A DNA stretch of 64,000 nucleotides from positions 310,001 to 374,000 of the forward strand of contig NZ_PVEP01000001.1 of assembly GCF_002973535.1 (NCBI RefSeq). The letters are read 5' to 3'. The stretch is from Albidovulum denitrificans (GTDB taxonomy: Bacteria > Pseudomonadota > Alphaproteobacteria > Rhodobacterales > Rhodobacteraceae). Within the stretch, counting starts at the first letter, position 1, and every line of letters begins with the position of its first letter. Under the pieces are notes generated by a model. The model made no database searches and had not been told where the DNA came from. It saw nothing but the letters and a program-made list of their open reading frames with translations. Both the position numbers and the translations under genes were made by a program. Positions 16,582 through 25,518 of the stretch are shown here, in pieces.

Positions 16582-18093
16582 ATGCTTTCCGTCATCGACA
16601 CCGGCGCGCCCGCGCCCTGCCCCGCGCCCTTCAACCTTGCCGCCTATGTGCTGGCTGCAGGTCAGGCGACGCCCGAACGCATCGCGCTTCAGATCCTGCG
16701 CCCCGGCGGCGCGGAACGGTGGAGCTATGGGCGCCTGACCGAGGCGGTTCTGGGTGTTGCGGGCGGTCTGCTGGACCGGGGTCTGAAGCCCGGCGACCGG
16801 CTGATGCTGCGCCTTGGCAACGGGGTCAGCTTTCCGCTGGCCTTTCTGGGCGCCATCGCCGCCGGGATCGTCCCGGTGCCGACGCCCGCGGGCCTGACGG
16901 CGGCCGAGGTCGCGCGCGTCGCCGCCGTGATCCGCCCGGCGATGATCGTCGCGGGGCCGGGCATCGCCATCCCCGACCCCGCGCCCTGCCCCGTGCTGAC
17001 CGAGGCGGAGCTGCGCGGCTTCGAAGGCGGCCCCGCCCCCGACTGGGCCATGGGCGATCCCGACCGGCTGGCCTATGTCGTCATGACCTCTGGCACCTCT
17101 GGCACGCCGCGTGCCGTCGCCCATGCCCATCGCGCGGTCTGGGCGCGGCGGATGATGCATGACGGGTGGGAAGGTCTGGGTCCAACGGATCGCCTGTTCC
17201 ATGCGGGCGCGCTGAACTGGACCTATACGCTGGGGACCGGGCTTCTGGACCCGTGGTCGGTCGGCGCCACCGCGATGGTGATGCAGGACGGCACCGACAT
17301 TGCCCAGATCCCGCTTCTGTTGAAGCGCTTCGATGTGACGATTTTCGCCGCCGTTCCGGGCGTTTATCGCAAAGTCCTCAGCGATCACGCGAAGATTTCC
17401 CTGCCCCATCTGCGCCATGCCCTTTCAGCCGGGGAGAAACTGCCCCCCGCGCTGCGTGCCGCCTGGCGCGCCGCGACCGGGACCGACATGCACGAGGCGC
17501 TTGGCATGTCGGAATGTTCCACCTTCATCTCCTCCGCGCCTGCCCGCCCTGCCGCCGATGGCGCCACCGGCTATGCCCAGCCCGGCCGCCATGTCGCGGT
17601 TCTGGATGAGGGCGCAAGCCCCGTCCCGCGCGGTGAAACCGGGGTGCTGTCGATCCGCACCGACGATCCGGGCCTGTTCCTCGGCTATCTCGACGGCGAA
17701 ACGATCGACGCGCCGCAGGGCGATTGGTTCCGTACTGGCGACATTGTGATGATGGATGAGGATGGCGCGCTGCACAGCCTTGGCCGCAGCGACGACATGA
17801 TCAATGCGGGCGGTTTCCGCGTTTCCCCGGCCGAGATCGAGGCCGCGATGAACGCCCATCCCGACGTCACCGCCTGCGCCGCCATCGCGCTGCCGGTCAG
17901 GCAGGACGTGGAGGTCATCGCGCTTGCCTATACCGGCGGCGCGACGGAGGGGGCGCTTCAGGCCCATGCCGAAACCCGCCTTGCACCCTACAAACGCCCG
18001 CGCCTCTACCTGCACCGAGACGCCCTGCCGACCACCGCGAACGGCAAGATCAACCGCCGCGCTCTGCGTGAGGAATGGAAGGCAAGCCAATGA
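16582..18093 (+). CDS. Acyl-CoA synthetase (AMP-forming, benzoate-CoA-ligase-like)
   Basis: This 503-aa ANL-superfamily enzyme should activate a carboxylic acid to its CoA thioester via an acyl-AMP. Motifs: MTSGTSGTPRAVAH (the P-loop-like A3 motif, about residues 170-185), SAGEKLPP, GMSECS (A5-like), FRTGDI, the RSDDMI-GGFRVSP hinge, and the C-terminal NGKINRRAL with the adenylation lysine. The SAGEKLPP and WYSW-like contexts recall benzoate-type ligases, but the substrate cannot be fixed. Its stop overlaps the start of the next gene by 4 bp. Regulation by the divergent XRE-cupin protein is likely. Confidence 0.85.
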   Translation: MLSVIDTGAPAPCPAPFNLAAYVLAAGQATPERIALQILRPGGAERWSYGRLTEAVLGVAGGLLDRGLKPGDRLMLRLGNGVSFPLAFLGAIAAGIVPVPTPAGLTAAEVARVAAVIRPAMIVAGPGIAIPDPAPCPVLTEAELRGFEGGPAPDWAMGDPDRLAYVVMTSGTSGTPRAVAHAHRAVWARRMMHDGWEGLGPTDRLFHAGALNWTYTLGTGLLDPWSVGATAMVMQDGTDIAQIPLLLKRFDVTIFAAVPGVYRKVLSDHAKISLPHLRHALSAGEKLPPALRAAWRAATGTDMHEALGMSECSTFISSAPARPAADGATGYAQPGRHVAVLDEGASPVPRGETGVLSIRTDDPGLFLGYLDGETIDAPQGDWFRTGDIVMMDEDGALHSLGRSDDMINAGGFRVSPAEIEAAMNAHPDVTACAAIALPVRQDVEVIALAYTGGATEGALQAHAETRLAPYKRPRLYLHRDALPTTANGKINRRALREEWKASQ

Positions 18094-18740
18094 TAAAGAT
18101 TGATATAATCTCCGACGTCGTCTGCCCCTGGTGCTATGTCGGCAAGGCTTATCTCGACCGCGCGCTTGAGGCGCGGCCAGATCATCCCTTCGCCATCGAA
18201 TGGCACCCGTTTCAGCTGAACCCGGACATGCCCGCGGGTGGCATGGCCCGGCAGGACTACCTTGAACTGAAATTCGGCGGCCGCGAGGGGGCGGTGCGCG
18301 CCTATGCGCCGCTGGTCGATCACGCCGCGGCGGCAGGCGTGGCGCTGAACCACGACCTGATCCGCACCACGCCAAATTCGCTCGACGCGCATCGCCTGAT
18401 CCACTGGGCGGGGCTCGAGGGGCGGCAGACCCCTGTCGTCTCCGCCCTTTTCCGCGCCTACTGGAGCGAAGGCCGCGACATCGGCGACACGGACGTTCTG
18501 GCCGACATCGCCGGTCAGGCCGGGCTTGACCGCGCGATGACCCTGCGCCTCCTGTCTAGCGACGCCGACCGTGAGGATATTCGCGCCCGCGACGCCCATG
18601 CCCGCGCGCGCGGCGTCAGCGGTGTGCCGACCTTCATCATCGCCGAACGTCACGCCGTCCAGGGGGCGCAGCCGGTCGAAACGTGGTTGAAGATCATCGG
18701 CGAACTCATTGAAAAAGCAAAAGACATCGACGATGAATAG
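18090..18740 (+). CDS. DsbA-family (FrnE-like) oxidoreductase
   Basis: This 216-aa protein has the DsbA/2-hydroxychromene-2-carboxylate isomerase fold with a CPWCYVG redox motif near residue 12, PFQLNPDMP, and the SGVPTFIIAERHAVQGAQP cis-Pro segment at the C-terminus. It lacks a signal peptide and is cytoplasmic, like FrnE. It is translationally coupled to the acyl-CoA synthetase (ATGA) and overlaps the MFS gene, so the three form one operon. Its substrate thiol is unknown; it might be a glutathione-dependent isomerase rather than a disulfide oxidase. Confidence 0.85.
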   Translation: MIKIDIISDVVCPWCYVGKAYLDRALEARPDHPFAIEWHPFQLNPDMPAGGMARQDYLELKFGGREGAVRAYAPLVDHAAAAGVALNHDLIRTTPNSLDAHRLIHWAGLEGRQTPVVSALFRAYWSEGRDIGDTDVLADIAGQAGLDRAMTLRLLSSDADREDIRARDAHARARGVSGVPTFIIAERHAVQGAQPVETWLKIIGELIEKAKDIDDE

Positions 18741-19929
18741 CCCTTCGTCGCCCGCCCGCCTGTCGCCGGTGGAGTTCACGGGCATGCTCGCGCTTCTCTT
18801 CGCGACGCTGGCCTTTTCCATCGACGCGATGCTGCCCGCACTGCCGGAAATCGGGGCGGAGCTGTCGCCCGACGCCCTGAACCGCGCGCAGCTGGTCTTG
18901 TCGGCCTTCGTGCTGGGCATGGGCGTTGGCACCTTCTTCGTCGGCCCGATTTCCGACGCCATCGGGCGCAAGGTTACCATCGCGGGTGGCTTCGCGCTTT
19001 ACATCGCGGCCTCCGTCACCGCGCATTACGCGGGCAGCCTTGAACTGCTGCTGGCCGCGCGGGTCATCCAGGGCATCGGCGCCTCTGCCCCCCGTGTCGC
19101 GGGCGTTGCCATGCTGCGCGACCTTTATGCGGGGCGCGAGATGGCGCGGATCATGTCCTTCGTGATGATGATCTTCATGGTCGTCCCGGCGCTGGCGCCG
19201 CTGGTCGGGCAGACCATCATCCTCTTCTTCGACTGGCGCGCGATCTTTCTTGTCTATATCGGCTTTGCGCTGATCGCCTTTGGCTGGCTCTGGCTGCGCC
19301 AGCCCGAGACTCTGACCCCGGACCGCCGCCGCGCGCTGACCCCAGCGAACCTCATCAGCGCCTTCCGCGAGGTTGTCGGGAACCGTGAGGTCAAACTATA
19401 TACCGCAGCAATGACATTGGGTTACGGGCAGATGTTCGCACTTCTGTCCTCGATCCAGCAGGTCTTTGACCAGACCTATGACCGGGCGCAAAGCTTCCCC
19501 CTGTGGTTCGCGGGCATCGCCGCGATTTCCGCCACCGGGTCCTTCATCAACTCCGCCTTCGTGATGCGCCTGGGGATGCGGCGGATCGTGATCCTAGCCT
19601 ATATCGGCGCCTCTGCACTGTCGCTTGTCGCGCTCGCGCTCAGCCTGGCCGGTGTCCTCGGGTTTCCGGCCTTCTTTGTCTGGGCGACCTCGGTCTTCTT
19701 CATCGCGGGGCTGACTTTCGGCAACCTGAACGCGCTCGCGGTGCAGAAGATGGGCCATATCGCGGGGATGGCGACCTCGATCGTCACGGCGATCTCCACC
19801 ATGCTGGCAACGCTGATCGCGGGGCCGGTGGGGCTTCTCTTCGACGGCACGGCGGGGCCCGCGATCCTGACGGCGGTGATCTGTTCGATCCTTGCGCTGG
19901 TCCTTATGACGCGGTCGGAAAGGTTCTGA
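18733..19929 (+). CDS. MFS transporter, Bcr/CflA drug-resistance type
   Basis: This 398-aa inner-membrane protein shows about 12 hydrophobic segments and the Bcr/CflA layout: an N-terminal FSIDAMLPALPEIG, the loop GPISDAIGRK (MFS motif A) and VIQGIGASAPRVAG. It likely exports a small molecule by proton antiport. The ATG at 18733 overlaps the preceding stop by 8 bp; a TTG at 18709 is a less likely start. Operon position suggests it moves a compound processed by the acyl-CoA synthetase operon. It converges on mfd with 4 bp between stops. Confidence 0.88.
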   Translation: MNSPSSPARLSPVEFTGMLALLFATLAFSIDAMLPALPEIGAELSPDALNRAQLVLSAFVLGMGVGTFFVGPISDAIGRKVTIAGGFALYIAASVTAHYAGSLELLLAARVIQGIGASAPRVAGVAMLRDLYAGREMARIMSFVMMIFMVVPALAPLVGQTIILFFDWRAIFLVYIGFALIAFGWLWLRQPETLTPDRRRALTPANLISAFREVVGNREVKLYTAAMTLGYGQMFALLSSIQQVFDQTYDRAQSFPLWFAGIAAISATGSFINSAFVMRLGMRRIVILAYIGASALSLVALALSLAGVLGFPAFFVWATSVFFIAGLTFGNLNALAVQKMGHIAGMATSIVTAISTMLATLIAGPVGLLFDGTAGPAILTAVICSILALVLMTRSERF

Positions 19930-19933
19930 CGCC

Positions 19934-22900
19934 TCAGCCTGCCTTTGCGGGTTTCTTCGGCCCCTCGACCTTTTCCGCCAGATCCTTGGCGATGGCGAAG
20001 GCACCCTTGATCTTGTCGCTGTCCTTGACCCAGTCACGGCGCACGATGATCTTGTTGTCCTTGATCTTCGCAAGCCCGTTCTGCGCCTGAAGAAACTCCA
20101 CCAACCCTTTGGGATTGGGGAATTTGTCCTGATGGAACTGCACCGTCGCGCCCTTCGGCCCGGCATCCAGCCGGGCGATATGCGCGCGCCGGCACATGGC
20201 CTTGATCCGCATCACGAGGAGGAGCGTGTTGACCTCTTTCGGGACCGGGCCGAAACGGTCGATCAACTCGGCGGCGAAGCCCTCAAGCTCTACCTTCGTG
20301 GTCAGCGACGACAAGCGCCGGTAAAGTCCCAGCCGCACGTCGAGGTCGGGGATATAGCCTTCGGGGATCATCACCGGCACGCCAAGGTTGATCTGCGGCG
20401 ACCATTGCCCATCATCGGCGCCGGGGCTGTCCAGCTCGCCCGACTTGATGCGGGAAATCGTCTCTTCCAGCATCTGTTGATAAAGTTCGTAGCCTACCTC
20501 ATTGATATGGCCCGATTGTTCTTCACCCAGGATATTGCCCGCGCCGCGCAGATCGAGATCCTGAGAGGCCAGCGAAAAGCCCGCGCCGAGGCTGTCGAGG
20601 CTGCCTAGAAGCCTGAGCCGCTTCTGCGCATTCGGCGTCAGCGGCGCGCGGGGTTTGGTGGTCAGGTAGCAATAGGCGCGGACCTTCGACCGCCCGACCC
20701 TGCCCCGGATCTGGTAAAGCTGGCTGAGGCCGAACATATCCGCACGGTGGACAATCATGGTGTTCGCGGCGGGAATATCCAGTCCACTTTCAACAATCGT
20801 CGTGGCAAGCAGCACGTCATACTTGCCGTCATAGAAGGCGTTCATCCGCTCATCCAGCTCCCCCGCCGCCATCTGGCCGTGGGCCACGACATAGGAAACC
20901 TCGGGGACATGGGTCTTCAGGAACTCCTCGATCTCCGGCAGGTCCTTGATGCGCGGGACGACGTAAAAGCTTTGCCCGCCCCGGTAGCGTTCGCGCAGAA
21001 GCGCCTCGCGCAAGGTGACGGTGTCGAATTCCGAAACATAGGTGCGGATCGCCAGCCGGTCGACCGGGGGCGTGCCGATGATCGACAGGTCGCGGACCCC
21101 GGTCAGCGACAGTTGCAGCGTGCGCGGGATCGGCGTCGCGGTCAGGGTCAGGACGTGGATCTCTGACCGCATCTCCTTCAGCCGCTCTTTGTGCTGAACG
21201 CCGAAATGTTGTTCTTCATCAATGACTAACAGGCCGAGGTTGCGAAACTTCACCGACTTTGCCAGCACCGCATGGGTACCGATGACGATGTCCACCGTCC
21301 CCTCGGCCAGCCCCTCGCGCGTGACACCCGCGTCCTTGGCGGTCACGAAGCGCGACAGCGGCCGCACGGTGATGGCGGTGCCGCGGAAACGGTCGGCGAA
21401 GGTGCGGAAATGCTGCCGCGCCAGCAGCGTTGTGGGCGCGATGACGGCGACCTGGACGCCCGACATCGCGGCGATGAAGGCCGCGCGCATCGCGACTTCG
21501 GTCTTGCCAAAGCCGACATCGCCGACGATCAGCCGGTCCATCGGGCGCCCGGCACCAAGATCGTCGCCGACCTCGTCGATGGCGGAGAGCTGGTCATCCG
21601 TCTCCTGATAGGGAAACTTCGCGGCGAAGGCGTCATATTCGTGATGCGGCGCCTCAAGGATCGGCGCCTTGCGCAGATGGCGTTCGGCGGCGATGCGGAT
21701 CAGCCGTTCGGCGATCTGGCGGATACGCTCCTTCAGCCGCGCCTTCTTGGCCTGCCAGGCGCCGCCGCCCAGCTTGTCGAGCAGCCCCTCCTCATGCCCG
21801 TAGCGGCTGAGGAGTTCGATGTTCTCGACCGGAAGATAAAGCCGGTCGCCGCCGGCATATTCCAGCGCCACGCAATCATGCGGCGCGCCAAGCGCGGTGA
21901 TCGTCTCAAGCCCCGTGTAGCGGCCGACCCCGTGATCGACGTGGACGACCAGGTCGCCCGGAGAAAGCGATTGAGCTTCGGTCAGGAAGTTCTCGGCTTT
22001 CCTGCGTTTTTTTGCGCCACGGATCAGCCGTTCGCCGAGCACGTCCTGTTCGGAGATCACCGTAAGGCCCTGCGCCGCGAACCCGTGTTCCAGCGCCCAG
22101 ACGGTCAGGAAAAGGCCGCCCTTGCCGTCCGGCACGTCGCGCATGTCGCGGATCAGCCTGGCCCCATGGACCTCTTCATCCTCCAGAAGCCCCTTCAACC
22201 GTTCCCGCGCGCCGTCAGAGTAGGAGGCGACAACCACCTGTCCCTCTGCCTGGCGCGCGTGAATATGATCGGCCAGCGCGCTGAAAAGGTTGACGTTCTC
22301 CAATTGACGCTCGGCCGAGAAATTGCGCCCGATGCGCCCGCCCGCGTCCAGCACCCCCGGCCCCGTGGCTTGTGGCAGGGCGACAAGCTGCACCACGCGA
22401 TGCCCCGCGATCGCCCCTTCCCACCCGTCGTCGTCCAGATAAAGCAGCCCCGGCGCCGAAGGTTTATAGACCGAATCCAGCCGGTCCTTGCGCTTCATCG
22501 CCTCCAATCGCGTGTCGTATTGATCCGCGATCCCCTCCCAGCGCGACAGCCGGGCTGGCGTCAACTGATCGTCCAGCATCACCGAGGCGTCGGGGAGATA
22601 GTCGAACAGCGTCTCAAGCCGGTCGTGGAAGAAGGGCAGCCAGTGTTCCATCCCGGCATGTTTGCGCCCCGCGCTGACCGCCTCATAAAGCGGGTCGTCG
22701 GTTCCGGCGGCGCCGAATTCGATGCGGTAGTTCTGCCGGAACCGGGTGATGGAGGCATCGTCGAGGATCACCTCGGACACCGGGGCAAGCTCCACCGCCG
22801 TCAGCTTTTCCGTGGTGCGCTGGGTGGCCGGATCAAAGCGCCGCGCGCCGTCCAGAACGTCGCCGAAAAGGTCAAGGCGGACCGGCCCGCCCTCACCCGG

Positions 22901-23395
22901 CGGGTAGATGTCGATGATGCCGCCGCGCACGGCGTAGTCGCCGGGTTCGGTCACCGTGGGCGATTGTGAAAAGCCCATGCGGACGAGGAAATCGCGCAAC
23001 CCCGCCTCATTCACCCGATGGCCGACACGGGCGGTGAAGGAGGACGCCTGCAACACCTCGCGCGCGGGCAGCTTCTGGGTCGCGGCGTTCAGCGTCGTCA
23101 GCAGGATCACCGGCGCGGGCAAGCCCTGCGCCAGCGCCGCCAGCGTCGCCATCCGGGTCGCGGAGACATCGGCATTGGGTGAGACGCGGTCGTAAGGCAG
23201 GCAGTCCCAGGCCGGGAAGGTCAGGACCAGCGCGTCGGGCGCGAAGAAGGCCAGCGCGGCGCGCATCGCCTCCATCCGCCGGTCATCGCGCGCGACATGC
23301 AGGACCGAGGCGCCGCGCGACAATTCGCGCGCGACGAGGCGCGCGTCAAACCCCTCGGGCGCGCCCGAAAGCGTGATGTGGTCGGCTGCGGTCAT
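19934..23395 (-). CDS. mfd: Transcription-repair coupling factor
   Basis: This 1153-aa translocase removes RNA polymerase stalled at lesions and recruits UvrA. Domains in order: a UvrB-like N-terminal region, an RNA-polymerase-interaction domain around GDLVVHVDHGVGRYTGLE, then the RecG-like helicase core with Walker A GDVGFGKTEVAMRAAF, the DEEQHFG box, LTATPIPRTLQ, and motif VI QIRGRVGRS, and a C-terminal TRCF domain. ATG 23395 is preferred, with AGGTG upstream; a GTG at 23404 is possible. A 93-bp TA-flanked repeat lies just upstream (23406-23498), between this gene and its upstream neighbour, where the mfd promoter would be expected. Confidence 0.97.
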   Translation of the reverse strand: MTAADHITLSGAPEGFDARLVARELSRGASVLHVARDDRRMEAMRAALAFFAPDALVLTFPAWDCLPYDRVSPNADVSATRMATLAALAQGLPAPVILLTTLNAATQKLPAREVLQASSFTARVGHRVNEAGLRDFLVRMGFSQSPTVTEPGDYAVRGGIIDIYPPGEGGPVRLDLFGDVLDGARRFDPATQRTTEKLTAVELAPVSEVILDDASITRFRQNYRIEFGAAGTDDPLYEAVSAGRKHAGMEHWLPFFHDRLETLFDYLPDASVMLDDQLTPARLSRWEGIADQYDTRLEAMKRKDRLDSVYKPSAPGLLYLDDDGWEGAIAGHRVVQLVALPQATGPGVLDAGGRIGRNFSAERQLENVNLFSALADHIHARQAEGQVVVASYSDGARERLKGLLEDEEVHGARLIRDMRDVPDGKGGLFLTVWALEHGFAAQGLTVISEQDVLGERLIRGAKKRRKAENFLTEAQSLSPGDLVVHVDHGVGRYTGLETITALGAPHDCVALEYAGGDRLYLPVENIELLSRYGHEEGLLDKLGGGAWQAKKARLKERIRQIAERLIRIAAERHLRKAPILEAPHHEYDAFAAKFPYQETDDQLSAIDEVGDDLGAGRPMDRLIVGDVGFGKTEVAMRAAFIAAMSGVQVAVIAPTTLLARQHFRTFADRFRGTAITVRPLSRFVTAKDAGVTREGLAEGTVDIVIGTHAVLAKSVKFRNLGLLVIDEEQHFGVQHKERLKEMRSEIHVLTLTATPIPRTLQLSLTGVRDLSIIGTPPVDRLAIRTYVSEFDTVTLREALLRERYRGGQSFYVVPRIKDLPEIEEFLKTHVPEVSYVVAHGQMAAGELDERMNAFYDGKYDVLLATTIVESGLDIPAANTMIVHRADMFGLSQLYQIRGRVGRSKVRAYCYLTTKPRAPLTPNAQKRLRLLGSLDSLGAGFSLASQDLDLRGAGNILGEEQSGHINEVGYELYQQMLEETISRIKSGELDSPGADDGQWSPQINLGVPVMIPEGYIPDLDVRLGLYRRLSSLTTKVELEGFAAELIDRFGPVPKEVNTLLLVMRIKAMCRRAHIARLDAGPKGATVQFHQDKFPNPKGLVEFLQAQNGLAKIKDNKIIVRRDWVKDSDKIKGAFAIAKDLAEKVEGPKKPAKAG

Positions 23396-23405
23396 GCGCG
23401 TCACC

Positions 23406-23498
23406 TATAGCATTTCGGGTTTACACTGAATCAGAATTTGAACTTATTTCGTTCGAATTCTGATACTTGCTTTCTCGACGTAAACCCGAAACGCTTTA
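23406..23498 (-). repeat. 93-bp TA-flanked palindromic repeat (MITE-like), copy 1
   Basis: Bounded by TA at 23406-23407 and 23497-23498. Terminal inverted repeats carry GCRTTTCGGGTTTAC; the inner arms pair TCAGAATT-GAAC with GTTCGAATTCTGA around GAAATAA. It is in the opposite orientation to copies 2-4; read in reverse complement it is almost identical to copy 2. It lies between the start of mfd and the stop of the neighbouring membrane-protein gene, so it may affect mfd transcription. Confidence 0.9.
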
Positions 23499-23516
23499 TC
23501 CCGCCCGGCGGCGGTG

Positions 23517-24041
23517 TCAACCGAAGATGGCGATGTTGAAGTTCTGGAGCATCCCCCAGAAGGCGGTCACGAAGATGGAGATCATGCCGATCACCTGCAC
23601 CGTGAGGCGATGCACCGCCAGCCGCTTGTGCAACGCCTCTGCGGCATCGCCATCGGTGCGGATGCGGCGCGCGGTGCGGATGCTGAGGAACATCACCAGC
23701 GACATCGGCAGCAGGATCAGCGACAGCGCCTGGCAGAACTCCACATGGTAGACGAAGCCGAGCAGGAGGAGCGTGCTCATCCCGAAGGCCCAGAAGGCCA
23801 TCAGGATCAGCCCCGCCTCATCGGCGATGTAAAGCAGGCGCGAGACATTGACGCGGGTGATGTCGGCAAGGTCCGTTTCCGCCTGCCCGCCGACGCGCCG
23901 CGCCCGAAGGACCATGTCATAGGGAATACCAAGCACCCAATGCGAGGCCGAGGACCAGGTCACCGCAAGTGCAATCCAGTACCAGAGGTTCGAGAATGAC
24001 CGAAAGTCGATCAGCTCGAAGATCAAACGTGTTGGCTCCAA
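23517..24041 (-). CDS. Polytopic membrane protein, often named SufBCD-complex component
   Basis: This ~174-aa protein has about four membrane segments (roughly residues 18-38, 70-98, 103-122 and 145-168) and no enzymatic motif. Proteins of this size and layout in Rhodobacterales are frequently labelled component of SufBCD complex, but I see nothing that proves a link to Fe-S assembly and no suf genes are nearby. The start is uncertain: the reading frame opens with TTG at 24041 behind a GGCAGG-like site. It is divergent from hemB and followed by MITE copy 1. Confidence 0.65.
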   Translation of the reverse strand: MEPTRLIFELIDFRSFSNLWYWIALAVTWSSASHWVLGIPYDMVLRARRVGGQAETDLADITRVNVSRLLYIADEAGLILMAFWAFGMSTLLLLGFVYHVEFCQALSLILLPMSLVMFLSIRTARRIRTDGDAAEALHKRLAVHRLTVQVIGMISIFVTAFWGMLQNFNIAIFG

Positions 24042-24175
24042 TGCCTGCCCCCGGGAAGTCGATGCCTTATACGGCGTTTGGCGCGATGCTATCCGCCGGC
24101 TTCGGCGGTTTCCACCCTTGTGATAGGATAAAAACCGTGGCAGGCGAAAGGCCTATCCGAACGGAGAGAGCGCCC

Positions 24176-25171
24176 ATGACACCGTTTCACACCCCCTTCC
24201 CCGCCCTGCGCTTCCGTCGCTTGCGCCAATCCGCCGCACTGCGCGATCTGGTCGCCGAGGAACGGCTGAGCGTGAAGGACCTGATCTGGCCGGTTTTCGT
24301 GACCGACGTGCCGGGCGCGGATGTCGAGGTGCCTTCCATGCCCGGCGTGGTGCGGCGCACGGTCGAGGGCGTGGTGCGCGCGGCCGAAGAGGCGGCGGGC
24401 CTGGGCATTCCGGCGATCTGCCTGTTTCCCTACACCGACCCGGCCCTGAAGACCGAGACCTGCGAAGAGGCGTGGAGCCCCGACAACCTGTCGAACCGCG
24501 CCGTGCGCGCGATCAAGGCCGCGGTGCCGGAGATCGCGGTGATGACGGACATCGCGCTCGACCCCTATAACGCCAACGGGCATGACGGGATCGTGCGCGA
24601 CGGGATCATCCTGAACGACGAAACGGTCGAGGCGCTGGTGAAGATGGCGCTCGCGCAGGCCGAGGCCGGGGCGGATATCCTTGGCCCCTCGGACATGATG
24701 GACGGGCGGATCGGTGCGATGCGGGCGGCGCTTGAGGCGGCGGGGCATAAGGACGTGACGATCCTCTCTTACGCCGCGAAATATGCCAGCGCCTTTTATG
24801 GCCCGTTCCGCGATGCGGTGGGCGCGGCGGGCGCGCTGAAGGGCGACAAGAAGACCTATCAGATGAACCCCGCCAATGCCGATGAGGCGCTGCGCCTGGT
24901 CGCCCGCGATCTGGCCGAGGGCGCGGATATGGTGATGGTCAAGCCCGGCATGCCCTATCTCGATATCTGCCGCGCGGTGAAGGACAGCTTCGGCGTGCCG
25001 ACCTTCGCCTATCAGGTGTCGGGTGAATACGCGATGCTGAAGGGCGCGATCCTGAATGGCTGGGTCAAGGATGAGGTGATTCTCGAAAGCCTGATGTGTT
25101 TCCGTCGGGCGGGCTGCGACGGGGTGCTGACCTATTTCGCACCCGAGGTCGCGCGGCGCCTGAAGGGCTAA
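24176..25171 (+). CDS. hemB: Porphobilinogen synthase (delta-aminolevulinate dehydratase)
   Basis: This 331-aa enzyme condenses two 5-aminolevulinate molecules to porphobilinogen in tetrapyrrole synthesis. The Schiff-base lysines appear in SYAAKYASAFYGPFRDA and MVMVKPGMPYLD. The loop that carries zinc-binding cysteines in Zn-type enzymes reads TDIALDPYNANGHDG here, Asp-rich, so this is a non-zinc type as known for Rhodobacter. ATG 24176 follows GGAGAG; the in-frame region from 23969 is rejected. Its TAA stop (25169-25171) is formed by the TA edge of MITE copy 2. A -10-like TATACG occurs near 24066. Confidence 0.96.
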   Translation: MTPFHTPFPALRFRRLRQSAALRDLVAEERLSVKDLIWPVFVTDVPGADVEVPSMPGVVRRTVEGVVRAAEEAAGLGIPAICLFPYTDPALKTETCEEAWSPDNLSNRAVRAIKAAVPEIAVMTDIALDPYNANGHDGIVRDGIILNDETVEALVKMALAQAEAGADILGPSDMMDGRIGAMRAALEAAGHKDVTILSYAAKYASAFYGPFRDAVGAAGALKGDKKTYQMNPANADEALRLVARDLAEGADMVMVKPGMPYLDICRAVKDSFGVPTFAYQVSGEYAMLKGAILNGWVKDEVILESLMCFRRAGCDGVLTYFAPEVARRLKG

Positions 25172-25261
25172 AGCGTTTCGGGTTTACGTTGAGAAAGTAA
25201 GTATCAGAATTCGAACGAAATAAGTTCAAATTCCGATTCAGTGTAAACCCGAAATGCTATA
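25169..25261 (+). repeat. 93-bp TA-flanked palindromic repeat (MITE-like), copy 2
   Basis: TA at 25169-25170 and 25260-25261. The left TA plus the next A makes the hemB stop codon. Nearly identical to copy 1 in reverse complement. Removing the element and one TA restores CTAG at the junction, i.e. an original TAG stop. It may also fold into a hairpin at the end of the hemB message. Confidence 0.92.
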
Positions 25262-25518
25262 GGCGCAGGACTCCGGGCCGGTTCACCCGATCCGGGCCGC
25301 CCTTGCGGACCGGCGCCCCCGATGCCGTCGCTTGGGGTTTTTAACGAACTCTTTGGATCTACCGCCATAGAAAACAGGAACGGTTTTGTCCGTTCCCGCA
25401 TGGAGGGCGACGGATTGACCCAGTTCAATCGTAAGTTGGGGCGTTGCCACGATGGGGTCAAAAAGCTCTTATACCGAACTCAACCAGTTCGAACCTTCTT
25501 CATGTAACGAGTGTGCCC

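Noticed and set aside
23406-25261. The two nearby repeats (copies 1 and 2) as ends of a composite transposon around hemB
   Set aside because: They are inverted to each other but enclose only a membrane protein and hemB, with no transposase; two independent insertions are simpler.
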